Source: Parvularcula sp039818345 (lineage in GTDB: Bacteria; Pseudomonadota; Alphaproteobacteria; Caulobacterales; Parvularculaceae). Taken from it: DNA of 64,000 bases. Position 1 is the stretch's first letter. Each line of letters begins with the position of its first letter. The DNA lies in assembly GCA_039818345.1 (NCBI GenBank), contig JBCBUC010000003.1, forward strand, positions 144,605 to 208,604, given 5' to 3'. Below are positions 45,163-54,563 of the stretch, in pieces. The notes beneath the pieces are model-generated. The model was not told where the DNA came from and made no database searches. It was given only the letters and a program-made list of their open reading frames with translations. The translations under genes were made by a program, and so were the position numbers.

Positions 45163-45564
45163 ATGGCAAAAGGCCAGTGCAATTGCGGGGCCGTCAGCTT
45201 TTCTGTGCAAGAAAAGCTGACGGATGTTTACATGTGCCACTGCTCGATTTGTCGGCGGTGGTCCGGTCACAGCGGCATGGCTGTGGTGGTGGTTCCGAAC
45301 GAAGCCTTTCAATGGACGAGCGGCGAGGCGTGCATCAGCCAGTGGAAAAAGCCGGATGCGGACTGGATGAGCTATTTTTGCCGTGTATGCGGATCAGCCT
45401 TGCCCGGATCCAATGATCCCGACCGCATGTTTGTTCCAGCAGGCCTATTGACCGAGGGCACGGAGAACCTGCGCGTTGCCCACCATATCTGGGTCGGATC
45501 AAAAGCGCCGTGGGACACGATTTGCGACGATGGCCGTCAGCACCAAGAAGCTTTCGGCCAATAA
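45163..45564 (+). CDS. GFA/CENP-V family zinc protein
   Basis: 133 residues, a small Mss4-like zinc fold: GQCNCGAV, CHCSICRRWSGHSG, and CRVCGSALPG supply the cysteines. Named after glutathione-dependent formaldehyde-activating enzyme, but most members have unknown substrates. It is 3 nt after phoH, so in the same operon. Confidence 0.88.
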   Translation: MAKGQCNCGAVSFSVQEKLTDVYMCHCSICRRWSGHSGMAVVVVPNEAFQWTSGEACISQWKKPDADWMSYFCRVCGSALPGSNDPDRMFVPAGLLTEGTENLRVAHHIWVGSKAPWDTICDDGRQHQEAFGQ

Positions 45565-45600
45565 AACGCGGCAACGCCGCGAAAACGAGGAGGATAGACA

Positions 45601-46551
45601 ATGACCGACCAAATAAAACTTGATGTACCATGGGACCGAAAACCAGAACCGTCTGAAATCTTAGGGGACATTGATCTTTCCGGGCAACGCGCCGTGGTCA
45701 CGGGCGGGTACTCTGGAATTGGGTTGGAAACAGTTCGGGCACTCACTGAACGCGGCATGGACGTGATCGCGCCGGCCCGTAGCCTGGACAAGGCAGAGGC
45801 AGCGCTCGCTGGAATTGATCGCGTCACCGTTGCCGCCATGGACCTAGCGGATCTGAGCAGCGTCAAGAGCTTTGCTGCTGCTGTGACGGGTGAAGGCAAG
45901 CCGCTCGATCTGGTGATCAACAATGCCGGCATCATGGCCTGCCCAGAGACGCGCCTTGGCGATGGCTGGGAAAGCCAATTCGCCACCAACCATATTGGGC
46001 ATTTTGTTCTGATAGCGGAGCTTCTTCCGGCGATCCTCAAGGCGAGCACGCCGCGGGTGGTGGCGCTGTCGTCATCGGCCAATAGAATTTCGGGCATCCG
46101 TTGGGATGATCCACACTTTACCAAAGAGCCCTACAACAAATGGCAAGCCTACGGACAATCAAAAACAGCTAATGCGCTCTTTGCCCGTGAACTCAACAAA
46201 CGTGAGGATGGCCTTCTTGCTTTTTCCGTCCACCCCGGCGGGATCTTGACCGACCTTCAACGGCACCTGTCGGTGGAGGAGCAAGTCGCCATGGGCTGGA
46301 TGGACGAAAACGGAGAGTTGAGCGAGCGCGCCAAACCTCTCTTCAAAACCCCCGCCCAAGGCTGCTCGACCACACTCTGGGCGGCGACATCGCCGATGCT
46401 CGAAGGCCATGGCGGCGTCTTCTGCGAAGATTGCAATATCGGTGCGCTCAACGACGATCCAGACAACCGGTTTTTCGGCGTTCGGTCCTGGGCCTCCTCG
46501 AACGAGGACGCAGAGAAGCTCTGGAGCTACACAGAAGAGCTCTTGAGCTAG
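45601..46551 (+). CDS. SDR-family NAD(P)-dependent oxidoreductase
   Basis: 316 residues. NAD(P) loop TGGYSGIGLETV near 31-42, NNAG motif (INNAGIMACP), catalytic Ser region ALSSSAN, and YGQSK with the catalytic Tyr-Lys pair. Resembles the retinol dehydrogenase-like extended SDRs. Well-placed GGAGGA Shine-Dalgarno sequence. Inserted between phoH and ybeY. Confidence 0.93.
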   Translation: MTDQIKLDVPWDRKPEPSEILGDIDLSGQRAVVTGGYSGIGLETVRALTERGMDVIAPARSLDKAEAALAGIDRVTVAAMDLADLSSVKSFAAAVTGEGKPLDLVINNAGIMACPETRLGDGWESQFATNHIGHFVLIAELLPAILKASTPRVVALSSSANRISGIRWDDPHFTKEPYNKWQAYGQSKTANALFARELNKREDGLLAFSVHPGGILTDLQRHLSVEEQVAMGWMDENGELSERAKPLFKTPAQGCSTTLWAATSPMLEGHGGVFCEDCNIGALNDDPDNRFFGVRSWASSNEDAEKLWSYTEELLS

Positions 46552-46563
46552 GCGATCTGACCC

Positions 46564-47028
46564 ATGAGCCCAGAACCGGAGATCCTTGTGGAGGAGCCTG
46601 CCTGGGCCAGCGTGTCGCCCAACGATTTGGTGGCAAGATGCGTCGCTGCGACCAGCAACGAAACAGCCGACATGGGCCTCACGCGGATCGTGACCGCGCT
46701 TTTTACCACCGATGCTGTGGTCCAGGCGCTCAACACAGAATGGCGGGAAAAGAATAAGCCAACCAATGTCTTATCTTTCCCTGCCGAGCCCTTACCTGGC
46801 CTACCAACGGAAGTGCAACCCTTGGGCGACCTCGCCTTTGCCTATGAAACATGTGCCCGCGAGGCCGAGGATAAGGGGATCTCACTGAAAGATCATGCAA
46901 CCCACCTGATCGTTCATGGTGTTTTGCACCTTCTGGGCTATGATCATGCCCGCGAGGACGAGGCCGAGGCGATGGAAGCCTTGGAAATCAAGATCCTGGC
47001 GCGCCTGGGCATCAACAATCCCTATTGA
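46564..47028 (+). CDS. ybeY: rRNA maturation endoribonuclease YbeY
   Basis: 154 residues. The zinc motif H-x3-H-x5-H is HGVLHLLGYDH (His118, His122, His128), preceded by TNVLSFPAEP and LGDLAFAYE, all diagnostic. Processes 16S rRNA 3' end and takes part in ribosome quality control. Confidence 0.97.
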   Translation: MSPEPEILVEEPAWASVSPNDLVARCVAATSNETADMGLTRIVTALFTTDAVVQALNTEWREKNKPTNVLSFPAEPLPGLPTEVQPLGDLAFAYETCAREAEDKGISLKDHATHLIVHGVLHLLGYDHAREDEAEAMEALEIKILARLGINNPY

Positions 47029-47057
47029 GGATGCAGGGCCGATAAGTGGAGACGACC

Positions 47058-47996
47058 ATGCCCGACGGCTCTGAGCCGTCCAGTTTCGCCGCCGTGGCGG
47101 CGCATTCCCCCCGAGGAGAGGACACTCCCGAACCGCTCGCGTCTGAACGCAAGCGATCGGGCTTGAGCGCATTGTTTGGCCGGCGGGGGAAACCCGCGCA
47201 TCGGGCTGTTGTGGATGACGGAAATGGCGGAGAACGCCAGCTATCGGCCGCCGAAAAGGCCATGATCGGCCGGGTCGTGGCGCTCGAAACCGTGCGGGTG
47301 GGCGATGTTGCGATCCCCCGTGCCGATATCATCGGCGTTGATGTGCATGAATCGCTGTCGACCGTGCTGACGACCTTTGCGGAGGCAGGGCATTCGAGGC
47401 TGCCGGTCTATCGCGGCGATCTCGATGACCCCTTAGGCTTTGTCCATATCAAGGACGTGGTGACCCTGTTGGCACAAGAGGGCGGCTGCGCCGATGACAC
47501 CGAGATCTTGCCCGGCGTGGTCCGCAAACTCCTTTATGCGCCGCCGTCGATGCCCGTCGCGGAGCTTTTGCTGCGGATGCAGGCTGAGCGCATCCACATG
47601 GCGCTGGTGATCGATGAATTTGGCGGCACCGATGGGCTCGTCACCATCGAAGACCTGATCGAGGAAATCGTCGGCGACATTCGCGACGAACATGATGAGG
47701 CCGAAGAAAGCAGCTTAAGGCGCACCCCGGGCGGACGATGGGATGTTGATGCCCGGTTCGAGCTCGATGATCTTGCGCTTCGTCTTAAGACGGACCTTCG
47801 TACCGACGAAGAAGAGATCGATACGCTTGGCGGGTTGGTCTTTAGCCTCGCCGGCCGAGTTCCATCCCGCGGTGAAGTTATTCCGCATCCGGCGGGCCAT
47901 GAGTTCGAAATCGCAGAAGCCGATCCACGGCGTGTCCGGCGCGTTCTCATCCGACTCTTTTCGAGCACGGAGAAACCGGAGCCGACATCTTCATGA
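47058..47996 (+). CDS. CBS-pair hemolysin/CorC-family protein
   Basis: 312 residues from the ATG at 47058 with GGAG upstream (a GTG at 47046 is in frame). Cytosolic CorC-type: two CBS domains (about 65-190) with VAIPRADIIGVDVHESLSTVL, GHSRLPVYRGDLDD, ALVIDEFGGTDGLVTIEDLIEEI, then a transporter-associated domain. No transmembrane segment. In E. coli the neighbour-linked homologue is implicated in Mg/Co efflux; ATG of lnt overlaps the stop. Confidence 0.93.
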   Translation: MPDGSEPSSFAAVAAHSPRGEDTPEPLASERKRSGLSALFGRRGKPAHRAVVDDGNGGERQLSAAEKAMIGRVVALETVRVGDVAIPRADIIGVDVHESLSTVLTTFAEAGHSRLPVYRGDLDDPLGFVHIKDVVTLLAQEGGCADDTEILPGVVRKLLYAPPSMPVAELLLRMQAERIHMALVIDEFGGTDGLVTIEDLIEEIVGDIRDEHDEAEESSLRRTPGGRWDVDARFELDDLALRLKTDLRTDEEEIDTLGGLVFSLAGRVPSRGEVIPHPAGHEFEIAEADPRRVRRVLIRLFSSTEKPEPTSS

Positions 47997-49603
47997 CCAG
48001 TCTTGCAGCGGCCCGGGCGGGCCTTCTGCGGATCAAGAGCCTTGAAGGATGGCGTCGCTACCTGGTGGCGCTTGGCTTTGGTTGCTTGGCCGCGCTCGCC
48101 TTTGCACCGTTTCGCCTTTTTCCCCTGCTGTTAATCAGCTTCACCGGTTTGACCCTTTTGGTTGATGCGCTGACTGATCATCCAAACGGGCGCAGGGCCG
48201 CTTTCATGACAGGCAGTGCATTTGGCTTTGGCTATTTCGGCATTAGCTGCATGTGGCTCGCCAACGCGTTTTTGGTGCAGGCTGATGCTTTTGCCTGGAT
48301 GATTCCCATCGTCTTGCCTGCTTTCTTTTTGTTTTTAGGCCTCTTTTTCGGTCTGGCGGGCTTGATCCATGTTGCGCTCCTTAAACGCTATCCGCTTCAT
48401 GGACTTCGGCGGATCGTCCCTTTGCTGATAGGTTTGACCATCGCCGAGTGGCTTCGCGGTCATATTCTGACAGGGCTTCCTTGGAACCTGACGGCGCAGG
48501 CAACCGCAGGATCGACCCTCCTGATGCAGCCGCTCGCGGCGCTTGGTCCCTATGGCTATGGATTTGTTTTAACGCTTTTGAGCCTGTTGCCCGCTGCCGC
48601 CATTTTGGCGCCTGGGACGGCAAGAAAAGCAGGCTTAGTCTTTGGATCGATCAGTCTCGTGATCATCGCCTATGGAGGTGCTAGGCTGTCGCTTTCGCCG
48701 ACCGTGCTTCGCGATGATGCGGCGGTCTTGGTCATCCAGCCCAATATGGGCCAGCGGGATAAGCTTGATCCCCAAAAACGGCGCCAGGGTTTGCGGGACA
48801 ATCTGACAGCATCGGCAGATGGCGCGAGCACGTTAACCGGTGACCAATCCGTCTACGTGATATGGCCAGAGAACGCCTATCCCTTTCTCGACCGCATTCC
48901 AGACCTGTCGTCAATCTTATCTGATATTCTTCCTACAGATGGGTATTTGATCACAGGGTCGATCCGCGAAGTGCCCGACGGATACGCGAACGCCCTTCTT
49001 GTCTTTGGACCGGCAAGCGACAACGCCCCTTTAAAGACCGCTTATGACAAGCACCGGCTCGTGCCCTTTGGTGAGACGCTTCCCTTTTATGAGGTCTTTG
49101 ACGCACTGGGCATCGCGTCGTTGAGCCCTGTGGGCGGCGGCGGCTTTATCGCCGGGGATGGCCCGCGAACGATCAGCCTCGGCAACGCCCCCTTTGCTCC
49201 GCTGATATGTTACGAAGATGTATTCCCCGGGACCCTTTTCCCCAAGGGCCAACGGCCCGATTGGTTGGTCGTCGTCACCAATGATGCTTGGTTCGGCGAT
49301 GCCGCTGGCCCTGAACAGCATCTCGACATTGCACGCATGAGGGCCATCGAGAATGGGTTGCCCGTGGTTCGATCGGCCAACACGGGCATTTCGGCGATCA
49401 TCGACCCCAGTGGCAGATTGCTGCAGGCGTTACCACTTTATCAACAAAATAGGTTCAATTTTTATCTACCCGAAAGAATGGAAACGCCACTTTATACTCA
49501 ACTTGGGATTGTGCCTCTGATCCTGTTCCTTAGTATTTGCGCCACGTTGGTGTTGACCAAGGGGGCACAACACGGGATTGATCCGGCCACTCGAAAACAA
49601 TGA
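47993..49603 (+). CDS. lnt: Apolipoprotein N-acyltransferase
   Basis: 536 residues. Several N-terminal membrane segments followed by a nitrilase-like periplasmic domain with the catalytic triad: Glu in IWPENAYP, Lys in AYDKHRLVPFGE and Cys in LICYEDVFP. Adds the third acyl chain to lipoproteins. The window encodes several lipoproteins that would be its substrates. Confidence 0.97.
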   Translation: MTSLAAARAGLLRIKSLEGWRRYLVALGFGCLAALAFAPFRLFPLLLISFTGLTLLVDALTDHPNGRRAAFMTGSAFGFGYFGISCMWLANAFLVQADAFAWMIPIVLPAFFLFLGLFFGLAGLIHVALLKRYPLHGLRRIVPLLIGLTIAEWLRGHILTGLPWNLTAQATAGSTLLMQPLAALGPYGYGFVLTLLSLLPAAAILAPGTARKAGLVFGSISLVIIAYGGARLSLSPTVLRDDAAVLVIQPNMGQRDKLDPQKRRQGLRDNLTASADGASTLTGDQSVYVIWPENAYPFLDRIPDLSSILSDILPTDGYLITGSIREVPDGYANALLVFGPASDNAPLKTAYDKHRLVPFGETLPFYEVFDALGIASLSPVGGGGFIAGDGPRTISLGNAPFAPLICYEDVFPGTLFPKGQRPDWLVVVTNDAWFGDAAGPEQHLDIARMRAIENGLPVVRSANTGISAIIDPSGRLLQALPLYQQNRFNFYLPERMETPLYTQLGIVPLILFLSICATLVLTKGAQHGIDPATRKQ

Positions 49604-49618
49604 GGTTGTAAGGAACAC

Positions 49619-50074
49619 GTGAACGCTAAGAGCCAAACCTCTGAAAACAAGAGAGCACCCCACCCGATTGATGTGCACGTGGGCAGTCGCGTTCGACTCC
49701 GTCGGATGATGCAAGGGATCAGTCAGGACCGTTTGGGGGAGGAATTGGGCCTCACTTTCCAGCAAGTCCAGAAGTACGAGAAGGGTGTCAATCGCATCGG
49801 CGCGTCACGTCTTTATGAGATTGCCAGGATCCTCAGTGTTCCTGTTCAGTTCTTCTATGACGACTATGGCGATGGTCCCGAGACACTCATCGGTTTTGCC
49901 GAAACACAACGATCCGCCGAACCAAAAGAAGACCGGACAGACTTCCTGGCCATTCTTTCGACGCCTGAGGGGATGCAACTCTGCCGGGCATTCTCCAAGA
50001 TCAAAGACTATCAGGTCCGTCGCCGCGTGCTCGATCTGGTGAAAACCCTCGGCGAGGAAGAAAGCAGCGAATAA
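49619..50074 (+). CDS. XRE/SinR-like HTH regulator
   Basis: 151 residues, GTG start with AAGGAA. HTH_3 domain (about 20-75): VGSRVRLRRMMQGISQDRLGEELGLTFQQVQKYEKGVNRIGASRL. The position between lnt and metK is conserved in alphaproteobacteria, where such proteins are known. The C-terminal 60 residues look regulatory and unconserved in motif. Confidence 0.93.
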   Translation: MNAKSQTSENKRAPHPIDVHVGSRVRLRRMMQGISQDRLGEELGLTFQQVQKYEKGVNRIGASRLYEIARILSVPVQFFYDDYGDGPETLIGFAETQRSAEPKEDRTDFLAILSTPEGMQLCRAFSKIKDYQVRRRVLDLVKTLGEEESSE

Positions 50075-50157
50075 CTACTCCTCGCCTACCCCTGATCACG
50101 CAAGACAAGCCTGACCCAAAAGATTAAGTCCCCAGCACAATCGCTGTGGAGACTCCA

Positions 50158-53100
50158 ATGCTCGACTTTCGCCACGAAGGCCTGAATTTTAACGAGCTTT
50201 ACGCCGAAGCCGATGAAACCGTGGTGCCTCGGCTCATTCACGCAGCACGAACGGCTGATCATGTCACAGATTCCACCACCCGCCTCGCCACCCAGCTGAT
50301 CGACGGCATTCGCCGGCGCACCAAAGGCGGTGCCAATCTTGACGCGTTTTTGCGGGAATACGGGCTCTCCACCAAAGAAGGCTTAGCACTGATGGTGATG
50401 GCGGAGGCACTTCTGCGTGTCCCCGATGCCAAAACCCAAGATCAGCTCATCGAAGACAAGATCTCCGCCGGAGACTGGGTTCACCAAGAAAAAAAGTCGG
50501 ACAGTCTTTTCGTGGCCGCCGCAGCCTGGGGCCTTGGCCTCACCAACCGTGTGATCCGTCCAGGGGAGACCCCGCAAAACACCCTGCAAAACCTCTCCCG
50601 CCGTCTCGGTATGCCCACCGTGCGCATCGGTGTTCGCCAGGCCATGGGTTATCTTGGCCATCAATTCGTCCTTGGGCAAACGATTGAAGAGGCGCTCCGC
50701 CGCGCCCGAGGCCCAGAAAAGCATGGCTACCGCACCTCGTATGATATGCTTGGAGAGGGTGCACGGACGGTCGCAGACGCTGATCGTTACTTATCCTCCT
50801 ATCACGAAGCGATCGCCGCAATCGGTAAGGAGTCGCGGCATGATGATTTCCCAGGAAGGCGCGGGATTTCAGTCAAACTCTCCGCGCTTTATCCCAACTA
50901 CCATCCGCGCCATTGGGACGAAGCGGTCGCCGATCTCTCGCCAAAGCTCTTGGATCTTGCCCGCGCCGCGAAGGAATTTGATCTCAACCTCACCGTCGAT
51001 GCAGAAGAGGCCGATCGGCTGATGATGAGCCTCGACATCATCCAGAAAGTCTATCGCGACCCTTCCTTGCGCGGATGGGACGGCTACGGACTTGCTGTTC
51101 AAGCGTATCAAAAAAGAGCCATGGCCGTCTGCGACTGGGCCGCCGCCCTGGCGGAAAACCAAGACAGTGGCATGATGGTGCGGCTCGTCAAAGGCGCCTA
51201 TTGGGACACCGAAATCAAACTCGCGCAGCAGCAAGGGATTAGTGATTTTCCCGTCTTTACACGGAAGGCTGCCACCGACGTTAGCTACCTTGCTTGTGCA
51301 TCAAGACTGTTGGCCGCGGCCCCGCGGCTTTATCCGCAGTTTGCCACCCACAATGCGCTGACGACAGCCACGCTGATCGAGATGGCCTACGCCATGGGCA
51401 AATCGCGTGACTTTGAGTTCCAGCGTCTCCACGGCATGGGCGAAAGCCTTTATGAGCAGATCACGGATCAAGGCGTGAGAACCGATCGCGGTGAGGAGCG
51501 TTATCCTTGCCGGATTTACGCCCCGGTCGGGGGACATCGCGACCTCCTCGCCTATCTTGTGCGGCGGCTGCTGGAGAACGGTGCGAACTCCTCCTTCGTT
51601 GCGCAAGTGCACGACGATAGTGTGCGCGACGAAGACTTGTTGGAACAGCCGCAAGCAAAGCTCGCGCGCCTTGGCGGCTTCCGCCACGCCTCGATTGACC
51701 TGCCGCCCGCCATTTTCGGGGAGCGGCTCAACAGCGCTGGGATCGCCCTTGGTGACAACCACGCCCTGACCGAACTTGTTCGTGGGATGGCGGCTGCCGA
51801 GATCGGAACACCGACCATCAGCTCCTTGATCAACGGCGAAGGTGAGGTCGGCGACGCCGGAAGAGATCACATCAGCCCGGTCGATGGCGAAACGATCGCG
51901 GTGGTGAAAGAAGCATCAGAAGGCATCGCCCATCAGGCTGTCGATGCAGCGGCAAAGGGATTTCGCGCCTGGGCGGACACACCGGTCGAGGCCCGGGCGC
52001 TGGCGCTTGAACGGACGGCGGATCTTTTGGAGGTTCACCGCGACCGGCTGATGGCGATTTGCGCGCGCGAAGCTGGCAAGACCCTTGAGGACGGGATCGC
52101 TGAAGTGCGGGAAGCGGTGGACTTTTGCCGGTTCTACGCAGCTGAGGCCCGGCGCCTTTTCGTGCCGCATCCGCTGCCCGGCCCCGTCGGTGAGGAAAAC
52201 CAACTGCGTCTTGAGGGACGCGGCGTCTTCGCCGCCATCGCTCCTTGGAACTTCCCCCTTGCCATTTTTATCGGCCAGGTCACAGCGGCGCTGGCAGCAG
52301 GCAACAGCGTCGTCGCCAAACCAGCTGAGCAAACGCCGCTCATCGCCCATGAGGCGGTCAAGCTGATGCATGAGGCGGGCGTGCCCCAAGAGGCACTGCA
52401 GCTCCTCCTGGGCGACGGACGGGTGGGCAAAGCCATGCTCGACCACGAGGCCATTGCCGGGGTCGTCTTCACCGGGTCGACCGCCACCGCAAAGATCATT
52501 CAGCGCCAGCTTGCAGCCAAGGATGGCCCGATCCTTCCGCTCATCGCCGAGACCGGCGGGGTGAACGCGATGATTGTCGACGCGACCGCGCTTCCTGAGC
52601 AAGTCACCGATGACGTCGTGGCCTCCGCCTTCCAATCGGCCGGTCAGCGATGCTCGGCGCTTCGGGTGCTCTATCTTCAAGAGGACGTAGCGGACGGCAT
52701 CCTCGCCATGATTGAGGGGCGTGCCAAAACGTTGAAGGTCGGCGATCCGTCTCTCCCCACCACCGATATCGGGCCCATCATTGATCGCGAGGCGCAAGAG
52801 AAACTTCTCGCCCATGCCGATGGGCATGGTGGTCTGCGATGGAAAGGATCTGCGCCGGACAGGGGAACATTTGTCCCGCCGCATATCATCGAACTCGATG
52901 AGGGTGAGGCGCTCACCGAGGAGCATTTTGGGCCCCTTCTCCACGTCAAACGCTATAAGGCCGGCACGCTTGATGAGGTGCTCTCCGAGATCAAAGCCAC
53001 GGGCTATGGCCTGACCTTTGGGCTTCACACCAGGATTACAGAGGTCGCGGCCAGGATCGCTGAAGCTGCCCATGCGGGAAACATCTACGTCAATCGTAAC

Positions 53101-53277
53101 CAGATTGGCGCCATTGTTGGGAGCCAGCCCTTTGGCGGCATGGGCCTCTCGGGGACAGGACCAAAAGCAGGCGGCCCGCATTACCTCCTGCGCTTTGCAG
53201 ACGAGCGGGTGATCTCTACCAACACGGCAGCCGCCGGCGGCAATGCATCCCTGATCGCCCTTGGCGACGCTGAATAA
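50158..53277 (+). CDS. putA: Bifunctional proline dehydrogenase / P5C dehydrogenase
   Basis: 1039 residues from the ATG at 50158 (GGAG 7 nt upstream; the GTG at 50146 overlaps this Shine-Dalgarno). The N-terminal FAD-dependent proline dehydrogenase domain includes MGYLGHQFVLGQTIEEA, ISVKLSALYPNY, VRLVKGAYWDTEIK and YAPVGGHRDLLAYLVRRLLENGANSSF. The C-terminal aldehyde dehydrogenase has AETGGVNAM (general-base Glu) and SAGQRCSALRVL (catalytic Cys). It converts proline to glutamate. There is no N-terminal ribbon-helix-helix domain, so this is the shorter, non-DNA-binding form. Insertion between the XRE gene and metK. Confidence 0.97.
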   Translation: MLDFRHEGLNFNELYAEADETVVPRLIHAARTADHVTDSTTRLATQLIDGIRRRTKGGANLDAFLREYGLSTKEGLALMVMAEALLRVPDAKTQDQLIEDKISAGDWVHQEKKSDSLFVAAAAWGLGLTNRVIRPGETPQNTLQNLSRRLGMPTVRIGVRQAMGYLGHQFVLGQTIEEALRRARGPEKHGYRTSYDMLGEGARTVADADRYLSSYHEAIAAIGKESRHDDFPGRRGISVKLSALYPNYHPRHWDEAVADLSPKLLDLARAAKEFDLNLTVDAEEADRLMMSLDIIQKVYRDPSLRGWDGYGLAVQAYQKRAMAVCDWAAALAENQDSGMMVRLVKGAYWDTEIKLAQQQGISDFPVFTRKAATDVSYLACASRLLAAAPRLYPQFATHNALTTATLIEMAYAMGKSRDFEFQRLHGMGESLYEQITDQGVRTDRGEERYPCRIYAPVGGHRDLLAYLVRRLLENGANSSFVAQVHDDSVRDEDLLEQPQAKLARLGGFRHASIDLPPAIFGERLNSAGIALGDNHALTELVRGMAAAEIGTPTISSLINGEGEVGDAGRDHISPVDGETIAVVKEASEGIAHQAVDAAAKGFRAWADTPVEARALALERTADLLEVHRDRLMAICAREAGKTLEDGIAEVREAVDFCRFYAAEARRLFVPHPLPGPVGEENQLRLEGRGVFAAIAPWNFPLAIFIGQVTAALAAGNSVVAKPAEQTPLIAHEAVKLMHEAGVPQEALQLLLGDGRVGKAMLDHEAIAGVVFTGSTATAKIIQRQLAAKDGPILPLIAETGGVNAMIVDATALPEQVTDDVVASAFQSAGQRCSALRVLYLQEDVADGILAMIEGRAKTLKVGDPSLPTTDIGPIIDREAQEKLLAHADGHGGLRWKGSAPDRGTFVPPHIIELDEGEALTEEHFGPLLHVKRYKAGTLDEVLSEIKATGYGLTFGLHTRITEVAARIAEAAHAGNIYVNRNQIGAIVGSQPFGGMGLSGTGPKAGGPHYLLRFADERVISTNTAAAGGNASLIALGDAE

Positions 53278-53387
53278 GATCCCGCGGGCCAACGCCGTTC
53301 GATGAGGGAAACATCAAGAACGGCTTGCCCTTACCTTCTATCGAAGACATAAGGCTTTCCTTATATCGCGATAAAAAGGGCCGCTGC
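53278..53387 (+). promoter_or_regulatory. Structured metK leader (candidate cis-regulatory RNA)
   Basis: Two elements. (1) Hairpin GCCGTTCGATG...CATC..GAACGGC at 53294-53324, whose loop AGGG (53305-53308) can pair with CCCT at 53328-53331 (H-type pseudoknot). (2) ATAAGG-CTTT-CCTTAT (53349-53364), whose 3' arm can instead pair with the Shine-Dalgarno strand AAGG (53376-53379) through the extended stem CCTTaTATcgcgATAaaAAGG. The two pairings are mutually exclusive. It does not match the SAM-II sequence I know. Confidence 0.5.
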
Positions 53388-54554
53388 ATGACGCGCCAGA
53401 CGTACTACTTCACCTCGGAGTCCGTATCTGAGGGTCATCCTGATAAGGTTGCTGACCGGGTCTCCGACGCCATTGTTGATCTCCATCTGGCGCGCCAAGC
53501 CGAAGCGCGGGTTGCGGTTGAGACCATGGTCACGACCAACCGCGTGGTGCTTGCAGGCGAAACGCGGTGTACACCCGGCGTCGAGGCCGACGAGATGATC
53601 GAGACCGCCCGCGCCGCCATCCGTGCGATTGGCTATGAGCAGGACGGTTTCCACTGGCGCGAGGCTGATGTCGCCTGCCACGTGCACGGACAATCAACAG
53701 AGATTGCCATGGGCGTCGATGCGGGTGACGAAAAAGACGAAGGCGCTGGCGACCAAGGCATCATGTTTGGTTACGCGGTCGATGAAACCGATACGTTGAT
53801 GCCAGCACCGATCGCTTATTCGCACGGGATCGTCCGTGCCCTGGCCGAGGCCCGTCATGCCGGAACCGGAAAAGACTTCCTTCCTGACGCGAAAAGCCAG
53901 GTGACCGTGCGCTACGAAAATGGTGTCCCCGTGGGAACATCATCCGTGGTCGTTTCAACCCAGCATGTTGCTGGCCTCAGCCAAGCCGACATCAAGGAAC
54001 TTGTCCGTCCGTATGTGGAAAAAGTTCTGCCTGATGGCTGGATGCCGCCGGAGGACGAATTCTATGTGAACCCGACGGGTCAGTTCGTGATCGGCGGACC
54101 CGATGGCGATGCGGGCCTTACTGGCCGTAAGATCATCGTCGACACCTATGGCGGTGCGGCGCCCCATGGCGGCGGCGCCTTTTCGGGCAAGGATCCCACC
54201 AAGGTTGACCGCTCCGCTGCCTATGCGGGTCGTTACCTGGCGAAAAACGTGGTCGCCGCCGGTCTTGCAAAGCGCTGCTTGATCCAGCTGAGTTACGCCA
54301 TCGGTGTTGCCAAGCCGCTTTCGCTGTTCGTTGATCTTTACGGAACGGGCGAAGTCGAAGACGCAACCCTTGAGCGGGTTCTGATGGAAGTCATGGACCT
54401 TTCACCGCGCGGTATCCGAACCCATCTTGGTCTCAACAAACCAATCTATGAGCGGACCGCGGCCTACGGACATTTTGGCCGAACCCCGGACGAAGAAGGC
54501 GGTTTCTCCTGGGAGAAAACGGACCTTGTCGACGCGCTGAAGGCCGCCCTTTAA
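53388..54554 (+). CDS. metK: S-adenosylmethionine synthetase
   Basis: 388 residues from the ATG at 53388 (MTRQTYYFTSESVSEGHPDKV); an upstream in-frame TTG at 53325 would add a non-homologous tail. Signature GHPDKV, GAGDQGIMFGYA, GGAAPHGGGAFSGKDPTKVDRSAAY. Makes SAM from ATP and methionine. Preceded by the structured leader; 9 nt before trmB. Confidence 0.98.
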   Translation: MTRQTYYFTSESVSEGHPDKVADRVSDAIVDLHLARQAEARVAVETMVTTNRVVLAGETRCTPGVEADEMIETARAAIRAIGYEQDGFHWREADVACHVHGQSTEIAMGVDAGDEKDEGAGDQGIMFGYAVDETDTLMPAPIAYSHGIVRALAEARHAGTGKDFLPDAKSQVTVRYENGVPVGTSSVVVSTQHVAGLSQADIKELVRPYVEKVLPDGWMPPEDEFYVNPTGQFVIGGPDGDAGLTGRKIIVDTYGGAAPHGGGAFSGKDPTKVDRSAAYAGRYLAKNVVAAGLAKRCLIQLSYAIGVAKPLSLFVDLYGTGEVEDATLERVLMEVMDLSPRGIRTHLGLNKPIYERTAAYGHFGRTPDEEGGFSWEKTDLVDALKAAL

Positions 54555-54563
54555 GCCGCCGAC

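Noticed and set aside
51916..53292. 458-codon frame antisense to the putA aldehyde dehydrogenase half
   Set aside because: Same cause: codon-bias shadow of a fully motif-supported gene.
53294..53387. SAM-II riboswitch upstream of metK
   Set aside because: The conserved SAM-II loop and 3' strand sequences are not present; only alternative hairpins can be shown, so it is listed as a candidate of unknown class.
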